Assembly (NCBI RefSeq): GCF_001514235.1
Contig: NZ_KQ948944.1
Coordinates: 79,319 to 143,318 of the forward strand
Reading direction: 5' to 3'
Source of the DNA: Streptomyces caeruleatus
GTDB lineage: Bacteria; Actinomycetota; Actinomycetes; Streptomycetales; Streptomycetaceae
Length of the DNA stretch: 64,000 bases
In this document: piece after piece, positions 10,601-22,600 of the stretch
Position numbering within the stretch: position 1 is the first letter of the stretch
Layout: the number at the start of each line of letters is the position of its first letter
Notes under the pieces: generated by a model
The model's database searches: none
The model's input: only the letters and a program-made list of their open reading frames with translations
Told to the model about the DNA's origin: nothing
Program-made: the position numbers and the translations under genes

Positions 10601-13600
10601 GGTGTCGCCCAGGTACGTCAGCCCCTCGATCGTCGCGCTGATCGCCACATGGCCCTTGAAGGACCGGCCGAGTCCCACGGGGAGGGAGACCCGGTCCGTC
10701 ACGAGCTCGTTGTCCAGGAGGTACCGGCTCCGGTTGATGGCGGACCGCTCGTTCAGCTGGGTGAGGGTTCGGTCCATCAGCGCCCGTACGACATCGGTGG
10801 GCAGCCCGGCGCTGTGCAGTCGGCGCTCGAACTCGGCGGCCGCCGCTGTCAGATCGATGGCGTTGATGACCGTACGCGCCCGATGACGCCGGGCCTCCCG
10901 CTGTTCCCCGTCTCGCTCGGCGGCGGCCCGGGAGAGGTGGTGCAGAGCGTCCGGGACGGTCAGCGCCCTGGGGAGGCGCACGGTGAGGCGGGCGTCGGTG
11001 ACCAGGTCGTGGGGGCGTTCCTCGCCGTCGACGAAGACGCGCACCTGCAGGCCCGCGCGGAACGGGGTGCTCTGTTGCATCCAGATCTTCCGGTCGAAGA
11101 CCACCCTGCGGTTCGTCCGAGCCCCGCCCGTGCGGTGTGCGGCGACGCTCAGCACGGGCGTCGGCGTCACCGACGACATGGCTTTCGCGCCCGTGGACAC
11201 CGCCGTCAGCAGGGAGTTCACGCCGGCCCAGCCCCGCTCCCACGCGGACTGGTGCGTCGTGGCCAAGGACCCCCAGTTGAGGGTGTACTGGTCGATCGCG
11301 GAGGCCTCGTTCGGCGACGGCTCGACGTTCCGCAGTACCGGCCGCAGCCACAGCACACGGCCGCCCGCGGTGAGCAGCAGCCCGCGCTGGAGGGCCCCCT
11401 CCCAGAAGTCCAGTCGCCGCTCACGTTCTGCCGCGGCTGTGCCGGCGGTGTCCCCGCCGGCCGCGAGCGTCGCGGGCACGGCCCCGTCGCGCAGCAGGGT
11501 GCGCAGGCCCTCGCGGATGCCCGTTTCCAGCTCCGGGCTGTCGCCGTCGCGCCGTACGGCGTACGCGATGTTGTTGGCCCACTGCCGGACCAGCGCCTCG
11601 TCCCAGGGCTCTACGGCGGTGATGTTCAGCTCGCCGTGGGCGTGGACGCCGTCCCGGCCCATGTACCAGGGGGCTTCGGCGTGTGGCCGGACCGTCTGCT
11701 CGGCGAGCCCGGCGGGGCCGGCCGTGGTGCCGGGCGCCCGCACGGCGTCGGTGGGCGTCTCCGCCCGCTCCGCCTCGTCCACCCGCGACAGCGAGTCGCC
11801 CGGCACCTCCGCCTCGGCCTCCGCCTCGGCCGACGCGCCGTCGACGCCGTCCTGTTCCAGGGACGGCGGGACCTCGGCACGGGGCGATTGCGGCCCGGCG
11901 GGAGCCACGGACACATCCGTCAGCCGCCCGCCCTCCCGCACGGCGTCCGTGGACGCCTCGGAGTCATCGGTGCCGGACGCCGGGGACCACGGGCCCCCCG
12001 GTGCCTGGACGGTCTCGGTCAGCGTGCCATCGGCGGTGAAGAAGAACGTGACTCCGGCGCGCCGGTCCTCGACGAGGAACTGACGGCGGGGGTCCCTGTC
12101 CTCCCCGGGCTCGTCGACCGGTCGGCCGACGGTGAGGTGCTCTTCGGCCCGTGCCGTGCGCGCCCAGGCGAACTCCAGCTCCCCGTCCGGCATGTGGGTG
12201 GCCTCGACCGGCTGTCCCACCAGCTCCGTGGGGACCTCGTGCAGGTAGACCTGGTGCGAGACGAGTTCGCCCCGGCGCCCGAAGCCGGTTTCCAGGCCCG
12301 TGGCCTCGTGCACCACCCGGCGCAGCCCACCCGGCTGCGCGGGCAGCACCGTGAACCCGTCCATGGAACGTCCGGCCGCGTCCGCGACCGGGCCGGCCTC
12401 CTCCAGCACCCGCCGCGCGTCCGCCCACAACGTCTCGTGGGCACCGGCCCGCAGCTCGGCGAGGCCCTCCGAGTCCTCCGACGGGTCCAACCCCATACCG
12501 AGCAGGTGGTCCGTGGCATCGCGTGAGATCAACGGCATCAGCCACGAGGCCGACTCGTCGCGTGTGCCGGTCCGCCGCGCCTTGGGCAGGGTCTCCTCGA
12601 AGATCCGGGCCAGCTCCGGGTCGAACTCCAGGCCGACCGTGCCCACATGGTTCTGCGGCTTCACCCGGGGGGCACGCTTCGCGAACAGCCCCTCGTTCAG
12701 GCGACGCAGCCATGCCCGCCAGGGCGCCCGACGGCTCTGACGCGGGGGCATCAGGGCCCCGTCCGGCCCGAAACGAAGCTCGGCGCCGGTCACCCGGTCG
12801 GTCAGGACGTACGCGTCCGGCGTCGTCTGCAGAGCGTGGGTCGCCTCGACCCACGGATCGCCGGCGGCCAGCTCCGCGACCCAGCCCCTGGGCGCGCTCT
12901 CGGAGACCGGGACGCGGCGCTTGCGGATCACCGCGTCCGCGAGGTGATCGGGCAGCCCTTCGCCCGACAGCGACACCTCGACGTCCCGGGGCACGCCGTT
13001 GCCGTCGAAGCGCCACCCGAGGTCGTCGCCGTCAGCGTCGACCCACACCTCGGTGAGCGTGCCCGACGCGTCGCGCACGTCTCCCAGCCGGTACCGGCCC
13101 TCGCCCACCACGGACAGCTCGGGACCGTCCTCACCGGCGGCGAACCGCAGGAAGTCCTCCGTTCCCGACAGCCGCACGTCCAGCGCCTGCGGCGACCGGT
13201 CCGCACCGAACTGCCAGCGTACGTTCCCCGCGTCGCCGGACGCGGTGTATCCGCCGTCGGCCCGCGATGTCACCGTCCAACCGGGCACCCGCTTCAGCTT
13301 CGCGTCCACGACCTCCGGGACGGCCGGCAGACCCAGAAGCTCGTACCGGGCGGCCGCCTCCGCGGACGGCACGACCAACCGGAACTCCGGGACCGCGGGC
13401 AGGCCCTCGGGGACGTTCGGCAGCACGGGCCGCCACCGCGCCCGCCGGCTGCCGCCGCCGGACCCCGTCGGCCCAGACTCCTCACGCGCCTCCGAGGAGG
13501 CGTCGCCGGACACTTCGGCCGTGTGATCGCCGCCGTACTCCTCCGCCATGGCGGAACCGGACACATCGGCCCTGACATCGCCGGCCGCCTCCGCCATGGA

Positions 13601-16600
13601 GGAGCCGGACGTCTCCGCCTCGGCCGCCTGTTCCTGTCGCACCTCGCCCGACGGGCTCACGCCCGCGCCCACCGGCGCCTTTCCGTGATCCGTGTCCGTG
13701 CTGCCGGACGACTCGCCGAGCTCCGTCAGCGTCCGGCCGACCAGTGCTCCCCGGGAGTCGAATCGCCACTGAGTCCTGGCACCCTCGTACGGGCCCGCCA
13801 GCGGGACGGTGACGGTCAGGCCGTCCGGGAACCGGGCCAGCCGTCCGCCGTCCACGGGTACGCCCTCCCGGTCCAGGAGTTCCAGCGGGCCCTCGATGCC
13901 CGCCGGCTCCCGAAGCCGCACCACGTGATCGACGCCCGTCAACTCCAGTTCGCGGTACTCGAACCGGCCACGGGTGTCCAGGTACAGATCGCCCTCGGGC
14001 CCACGGACGACGAACCCACCGCCCTCACGCGGCAGCAGCGTCCGGTCCGGCACCACCTCGCCCTCGGCGTCCACCAGCTCCAGCCGCGAGGACGCCGGGG
14101 ACGTCTCCGTCGCCGCGATGTCCGTCCGCCGCAGCCGGTGGCCGGCGAGCTGCGGGCCGCCGTGCAGCGGCTCCTCGACCACCCGGACCGTCGGTTCGGT
14201 GGCGGGTGGCGACAGCTGGTCGCCGCGGTGGGCGTCCGAGTGCTCCGCCGACTCCTCCCGGTCCTCCCGCTCCTCCGGCTCCTCCGGCTCCTCCGGCACG
14301 AGGGGAACCGTGGGCCGCGAGGCGGTCCGCCCGCTCCTGGAATCCTCCTGTCCGAGTTCGGCGCCCGGGCCGGTGTCGTCACCGGGTTCGCGAAGGCCCA
14401 GTCGGGTCAGTCCGTCCTGGTCGACCACCAGGAGGATGGGCTCGTCCGGCCCGGTGGTGACCGGCGCCCGCCACTCCTCGGGGACCGGGCGGCGCCGGGC
14501 GGGGAAGACCTTCTTCTCGTGGTAGGCGGGGGTGACCGTCCACCGAGGCGTCAGCCGCACGAGGTAGCGCGGGCCTGCTTCGTCTGCCGCCTCGGGCTGC
14601 GGAACCTCGACGGTCGTGTCAGCGGCGACGGATTCAGGGGTGCCGTACTTCAGCCAGGTGCTGTACCCGTCCCCGACGAAGAGGTAGGGCCGGTTCGCCG
14701 CGGTGTGATCCTCCACCTGGATCGTCGGCGGGCGGAAGTCGGCGTACGGCATCGGGCCCGCTTCGCCCGCGTTCGTCCAGGTCGTGCCGGCGTGCGAGGT
14801 GTCGGATGCGGTTCTGGTCAGGGAGCCGCCGCGGATCGTCCGGACCACCTCCCGCGCCGTCACATCGACCTTGACCGTCACCTGTGCCAGCGCGTCGCCG
14901 GAGACCTCGATCACGTAGCCCTGCGCCGACATCGCCTCGGTCAGCTTCGACCGCAGCAGGGCCGAGCCCGTCTGCGCCTGCAGTTCGAAGCCCGCACGCG
15001 GGCGCAGTACCGGCCGCCCTTCACGGCCTCCGAAGGCGAGTTCGTCCAGCACCGCGCGCAGCTGCGGCGCGTCGAACAGACGTACAAGTGTCTTCGCGGG
15101 CAGGCCGACCGGCAGCCCGGCGCCCTGCTGCCACTCGGCCAGCGAGCCGTGGACCGGCAGCTCGGCCGACGGTTCTGCTTCGTCCGCCGGGGGCAGCGCC
15201 TCCTGCACGGGCACCGTGGAACGCGCCGCGCCGGGCAGCGCGAACTGCGCGGTCCAGGAACCGCCGAACGAGCGGCCGCCGAATCTGGGCATCCAGTCCG
15301 GCAGAAGCCTGCTGTAGTACCCGGGACGCGCGTACGGGTACACGTCCATCGTCACCAGCAGATCGTGGAGGAACTGCACGCTCTCGGCGGACCCGGAGTC
15401 GGTGACCGACTCGGTGTGCTCCTGGGACACTTCCCACTGGGTGGTCCAGGCGTGCGCGCCGCCGACTCCGGCCATGAGCATCGCGCCCGGCCGCCCCGCG
15501 ACAGCCGGGTTGGCCAGGGCGTACAGACCCCACAGAGCGGACCAGCCGGACTGGGTCGTGTCGGCCGCTCGTTCGGTCGTCTCCAGGCCCTCCCGCGAGT
15601 TGTGGCGGGAGAGCGTGGCGTGGTGGCGCCCCTCCCCCAGGCGCGCTCGCAACACCACCAGCTGCTCCACCTTGCCGAAGGGTGTCTCGCCCTCCAGGAA
15701 CAGCGGCCGTCCGCCGTTCAGCATGTCCTCGATCGCCGCACCGAAGCCGGACGCCGGCAGTGTCGGGCCCAGCACGTCGTGCACGAGGCGGTCACTGATC
15801 CGGTCGAACTTGGCCACCCGGGCGGGCTCGGCCTGCGACCGCGCCGGCCACCCCAGCGTCTGGTGGGCGATGTCCAGCCAGCTCCGGGACATCCGCCCGT
15901 TCTCCACCGACCACTGATCCAGTCGGCGCGCGATCTGCTGGACGAGTTCACCGCCGGCCTCCAGCCGGTACAACTCGACGCGACCGCTGCCGCGGCCGGT
16001 GTTCGCCGGAGCCCGCAGGGCCGGGACGTCCGGCGTCGTGGCGAATACGGGCGGCTGCTCCACCATCGTGTCCTCGGACGGCTGCTCCACCACCGTGTCC
16101 TCGGACGGCTGGTCCACCACCGTGTCCTCGGCCGGCTGCGACGCGGTGTCCGAGTCGTTCTCCCGCGGGCCGGCTTCGCCCACGGCGGCCTCGTCCGCGC
16201 CCACTTCGTCCGGCTCCGCATCGGCGTCGTCAACCACCGCGAGGTACCGCTCGGCGTCGTCCGCCGCCAGCTTCTCGATGTCCGACCGGGTCAGCTCTCC
16301 GATCCGGTGGATCTCACCCGCCGGTACCCACACGGTGACCGCGTCGGACACGCTCACCCACCGAGACCGCTCCTGCGCCGGGCTCCGGTGGATCAGCGCC
16401 GTGATGTCCAGCCAGGCGCGGCCGCTGGTGGTACGGGCCTCATAGGTCGCGTCGAAGCCCACCAGGTAGCCGCGCTCGGTCCACTCACGGGCGGACACGT
16501 CCTTCGCGCCGCGCACGGAGGACGCGCCCTGCGTCCTGGCGTAGGTCAGCGTGCCGTCGAGTTCGGCACCGACCATCATGCGGTCGCCGGCCGGCGTGAG

Positions 16601-19600
16601 GATGCCGCCGCCGAGTTTGCCCCTGACGCCCCAGGTCTGCTGGGCGTCCGACGTTCCCTCGACCTGGCTGAAACGCGTACCGCCGAACCGGTGTTCCTCG
16701 TCGACCGCCAGGATCCGCGGGTCGCCGATCCGAGCCGACAGGTCCACGCGCGCGAACAGCTCGCGGCTGCCGACGAGTCCCGCACGGTTGTGGCTCTTCA
16801 GCCGGACGGTGTCCTTGAACGCCACCATCGACTCGAAGCCGGCCATCCGGGCCGCCGGTCCGGTGAAGTTCTCCAGGACGTCCAGCGAGGCGTTGAGCTC
16901 GTTGATCTCGTCCGGTTTGCGCTCCAGCCAGTTCCGGCCCTGGTGCTGGTCGAGTGCGGCCGGGGCGGAGCCCAGCAGGGGCCGACGGTACAGCTCGCGC
17001 CAGCCCGTCCCACGCGGTGCGGCCAGCATCCCGGCGACCGTGGTCTGCAGCCCCGGGACCGGCTTCAGCGAGTCCAGCACGTACCCGGCGGGAAGGTGCC
17101 CCTCACGCTGGGCCGTCCTCGGCGCCTCCCCGTCCTGCCACAGCGGGGCGGAAGGCTCGTCCGGCCGCTCCGACGGCTCGGCCACGGGCACAGCGGCACG
17201 CTGGGGCACCGTGACCCCGACCCGGCCGGGAACCGTCGTGGCCGTGTAGCCCGCGGCGCCGTCCGCCTCACGCCACCGCGCCACCTCACCCGGCACCGAC
17301 CAGCGGCCCCCCACCCGGATCTCGAAGTCGGCCGGGAAGTCGAAGCGATGGACTCCGCTGCCACCGCCGAGCTCCCGCTCGGTTCCCAGAGTCTGCATCA
17401 CCTTCTGGGTGACGATCTGGTTGGACTTGTACGCCAGCCCGGCCTGGAGGAACTCGAGATCCTCTTCCGGGACGATGTACCCCGATGCCGCCACGCCGAG
17501 GGTGTGGTCCTTGCGCCGGGTGACCTCGGTGTTCTGGGCGTGGTTCGCGGCAATGGAACCGCTCAGCGACATCTCCGCGACGTCGCCCAGGTACCTGCCC
17601 TCCGCGGGCCGCAGCACACCGCGGACGAAGACGTCCGTCGCGCCACTGCGCCAGGCGCTCAACGGGAACCGCACACCGTCCCCGCCGTTCGCCACCTCCC
17701 GGGCATGCGCCCGGAGGAAGGCGCGGAACTCCGCCGCCGTCTCCGGCAGCCGAGCGGCGTCCAGATGCCCTTCCGCCGCAAGACGGTGCAGCACCCGGCC
17801 GGCGATCTCCTCCACCGTCTCGTCCGCGAGCCGGTACGCGGCGTCCAGCCGGTCCACGACGGCGAACCGGCTCACGCCCACCGGCTCCGGGACGGAGGGC
17901 CGCGCGGTGGCGGACTCCTCCGCCACGCCGACTGCCTCGCCGGCTGTCTCGCCGGCTGTCTCGGCGGCTGTCTCGGCGGTCACCACGTCCTGGGTCTCAG
18001 CCGGCTGCGGCGCCGCGTCGCGCTCCCGCGTCCACAGCGTCGCCACGCCGCCGTCCACCCGCGTCGCCGCGCCGTCCGGGCCGCCCACGCGGACGACGAG
18101 GCCGAACTCGACCCGTCGCTTGTGAATCGGTCCCGTGTACGTCTCCGTCGAGGCCTGCACACGGGTGTCGGTGACGTCACTGAGGTTCTTGGTCGAGCCG
18201 TAGCCCAGCACGACCGGGCCGATACCGCCGGTCATGTGGGTGGTGTTACCCACGCCCAGCGTGACGCCGCCACCCCAGCGCCGGGTCACTCCCTGCCCCG
18301 AGGTGCTCTCCTCCCTGATCTCATGGGTACGGGTGACGGTGGCCTCCGCCTCCGGGAGATCCCGTACGACGAGGTCCTTGGCGACGGCCACCGCGACCTG
18401 GGTCCTCCCCCATCGGCCCTTGAACGGGAAGGACTTGCGCACCACCTGACCGCCGAACAGCTCCGGCGCGTGGTCGGGCAGCTGGTCCAGCCAGGCACGC
18501 AGTTCCCGCGCCGCCGGATCGTTCACCGGGAACTCGCTGCCGAGCGCGCCCTCCACGGCGTGGAAGACGCCGGATCCGACGCCGCTGAACTCGGCGTGCA
18601 GCATCTCCTCGGTACTCCGCTGCGCGGCGACCTGGGTGTCGTCTTGCGGCGGGGCGGTGTCCGCGGCCGGCCTGGGCCAGGCGAGCGTCACCGGGACGTG
18701 GACGACGTCCTCCTGCGTCCTGGGCTTGCTCCAGGGCAGGCGACCGGGCCTGCGCACCGAGACGCGGTACGCGACCGTGTGCCCCGCGGTCCGGACCGGC
18801 ACCCCGGTTTCGACGACCTTCGTCCTCACACTCCGCTTGGTCCTCGCGGACAGACTGGTGGCGCGGGCGTTGATCATCCCGGCGATCTTTCCGGCGATCT
18901 GCAGGAACGGCAGCGGGACACGGACCGCCCGCGGCTCGGTGCCGACCGGCTCTCGCGCGACCGACGACCGGCGGTCCTCCGCCACCTGGGCCCGGCCGAA
19001 CCCGAAGTCGCTGGTACCCGAGGTCAGTCCGTGGGGCGTGCCGAGGCCCACGGCCTCCACCACCACCTGGGGCCCGCCGTTGGCGCGGGCGCTGAAGTCG
19101 ACGCTGTAGCCGCCGTCCAGGGCGCGGTGGAAGTTCTCCTTGAGCATCTCGTCCGAGAAGGCGTTGCCGATCAGGACCGACGTACCGCGGTCGGCGGCGG
19201 CGCGTCCGACCATCCGGACGATCGCCGCGCGTATCTCGGAGCCGTCCATCTCGCCGGTCACGTCGGGCCGTTCCACCCGGGCGTGACGCATCAGCTCGGC
19301 GGGGTCGAGCGGATTGCCGCTCCGGCCGAGCACATCCTCCAGGTCGGCCTCGGCGAACAGCTCGGTCATCGTCCGCCGGTCGGGTCCGGCTTCGTTCTGC
19401 CGGATCTCCGGCTGCTCGGTCGGGCTCTGCTCCGACTCGGCCTGCTCGGACTCCTCCCGGATCTCCTGCGTGGCGTCCGGCTCGGCGGGACGCTCCTGGC
19501 GCGTCTCGGCGGACGGTGTCCCGACCGCGCCGGTCGGCTGCCTCTCGTCGTCAGACCCTGCGGTGGACAGCGGGCCCTCGTGGTCGAGGTCCCCGAACGC

Positions 19601-22600
19601 CTCCGCCGTCAGCCGGGCTTGCGCCCTCTCCCTGAACGCCCGGAACGCCTCGGCGACCTCCGGATCCTCTTCCTCGTCCGACTGCGCCGACTCCGGCTCC
19701 GGCTCCGGCTCCAGCTCCGACGCCGACTCCGACTCCGGCTCCCGCTCCGACTCCGACTCCAGCTCCGAGGCGGCCGACTCCGCGACCGGGGTCTCGTACT
19801 CGGTCTCCGGCTGGTGTGCGCCCGACCGATCGAACAGGACCCGGGACTCCATGCCGTCGCGCCCTGGGAGGACGACCCGCACGGTGCCGTCGTCGGTGGT
19901 CTCGAGCTGGGCGTGGTCGAACCGGCCACCGGTGAAGGTGACCGTCCTTCCGTCGTCGCCCACGCGCACGGCGATCCCGGCCCGGTGGTCGAACTTCCAA
20001 TGGGTCCCGGGCAGTTCACCGTGAAGGTTCGGCGCGGCGACGATCTCCTCCAGAACACGCCCGGATTCGGCGTCGACCACGATCCGCTCCAACGGCGTGG
20101 CACCGCCCCCGGCGGGCACCAGCGCCACCTGCTCGCCGCCCAGGTCCTCGACCCGGTACCGCGTCGACGGAATGCTCGCCGCGTCCAGCAGTCGCGGGGC
20201 GCCGCCGGGCCGAAGCATGTCGAACCGCAGATAGCCACGCCCGCCATCGAGCGGCTGGTCCTTGGCGACGACCCTGCCGTCGGCGAAGTAGTGCAGTCTC
20301 CGTCCGGTGTCCTTCTCCAGCACGCTGAACGCCGCCTGCCGGCCTTCTCGCAGGTCACCGGGCGCCTCATGGATCTCGAACGCGTCCAGCACCGCGGGGT
20401 CGCCGAGGAGCCGGTACGCCGGGACGACCCGGCCGTCCTCCTGCCGGTCGTGCTTGACAGCCACCTTCAGCCCGCGCAACGCCCTGGAACCGAAGCCTGG
20501 AACGGCCTCGTGGTACACGACCTCGTGACGCTCGCCGCCGAAGCGGGTGACCAGGCCCGTGGGCCCGTGCACGACCTCATGGCCGCCGTCCACCTCGGTG
20601 ATGGTGAAGTCCGGGTTCGCACGCTTCGTACGGCTCGAACGGTTCCGCCGGCGGTCGCGCAGGTGGTCGCTCAGAGCCTGGCGGGCGTCGTCCACCGGGT
20701 CGTAGGCCGCGACCCCCGGGCCGCGTACCAACTCGTCCGGGAACAGGCCGTCCGGCGTGACGTGATCACGCAACTCCTGCTCCGTCAGCGGGGCCAAGTG
20801 GCGGTAGCGCTCCCAGTTGTCATGGTTCTGGAAGCCCAGCGACTGCTGACCCGCCCGACGGGCCCACTGGTCCGCGCCCTCGATGATCTCGTGCAGCGTG
20901 TGGTGACCGGCGGACAGCATGTCGCCGACGATGGCGGCGCGGATCCATCGCAGATCCAGTCCGGCGTCCCAGACACGGTTGGCCGCGTCTGCCTCCTTCA
21001 GGAAGATCTGGGTCGTGCCGGAGATCCCGGACGCGATGAGTCCACCCGTGCGCTGGGCGCCCACGTGCAGCCCCTGACCGAACACCTTGTCGTCGAACGG
21101 CACCAGCTCACCGTTGTCGCCGAGCGGCAGGAAGCGTATGCCTGTCTTCTGGCCGCCGCTCTTCCACGACGTCCCACCGTCCGACCAGGCGTTCTCCCGC
21201 TCGCTCAGCGGGACGGTCTCCCGGTATCCGGCATGGGCCGGTTCCACGACCGTGGGGTTCTTGTCTTCCCAGGGCGACTCGTTCTCCTTCCCTCCCCGGA
21301 TGTCCTCGAAGTCGATGTCAAGGCTGTGCGGAATGACGCCGTTGTAGCTGCCGTTCATGAGGAAGCCCATGTGCTCACGGAAATTGCCGTGCCGCATGAC
21401 CTCCTCGGCGCGTTCCTCACCCGGACCCACGGCGCCCACCGATGTACGACGCTCGGTGGCGAACTTGAACCGTTCCTCGGGATCCGCGTACTCCCAGGCC
21501 AGTTGGACGAACTTCGCGACCTGTCGCCGCACCTCGGGGTGCTGCACCAGATGGGCGCCCAGCCTGCGCTCGAAGCGCTCGGCTTCCCGCAGGAAGGCCA
21601 CTCGTTCCTGGTCGGCGCCGCTCTGCGGGAGGTGCGCGGCCGCCTCGTCGGAGGCCGGCGCGATGGCCTGCTCGTCCTGCAGCCAGGCGACAGCGCCGCC
21701 CACCGTGCCGGGGCGCTCGAACAGGACCGTGGGGGCCCCGCCGTTCCGGCTCGGTCGCACGACCCGCAGCCTGCCGTCGTCGGCGACCTCCAGCAGGCCG
21801 TTGTCGAGTTCACCGCCGACGGGCCTGGCGTCCTCGTCCAGACGCACGCCGGTCCCGGACCGGAAGTCGAACTTCCAGTGTGAGTAGCCGAGGAGTGCGC
21901 CGCGCTCGCGCGAAGCGGCGACGGTCTCCTCCAGCACACGGTGACTCGCGGTGTCGACCGTGAGCCGGGCCTCCTCCCGCCCGGCGGCGTCCGTGCGGAT
22001 CACCGCCAGCCGGCCGTCGCCCTCGGGCTCGGTCCTCAGCCGCTGCTCCCCGGCCACTGGCCCGCGGGAGCCGACGAGCGTCGCCTCCACGTCGTCACCA
22101 AGCCGCAGGAACAACGGTTCCCCGCCGTCCCGCACCTGCTCGCCGGCCGCCGCCAGCCGCAGCGGCATGTCCTGCGCCACCAACCGCGCACCGCGGCTGA
22201 AGTGGTAGCGCATGGCCGTCCGGGAGTCGGTGACGGTGAACGTGACCGCCGGGTCATGTGCCAGGTCCTCGGGCACCGGCCCGATACCGAACCGCTCCAC
22301 CGCGGCCTCGGGGCCGTCCAGGCTGAAGTTCTCCTGCCCCGCGACGTACCGCACGAGGAGCCGCAGATCGCCGAACGCCGCCTCGTCCCCGCCACCTGTC
22401 AGGGGCAGCTTCTCCCCGTGGGGCGAGCCGTGGTGGTCGAACTCGTACAGCGCCCTGGCGTCGCCCGGCGCTCCGGGCACCGCGACCTCGACGGTCAGAC
22501 GGAGCGCCCGCGAGAACTCCACCGGCGCATCGATCGGCTCGCCGCTGTGCCGGTCCACGAGGCGCAGCGCCTGTGGCGCCCCCATGGGTGCGTCGATCCG

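Noticed and set aside
16055..16135. Tandem 27-bp and 30-bp repeats as a CRISPR array
   Set aside because: There are no spacers. The units are contiguous and encode in-frame linker residues.
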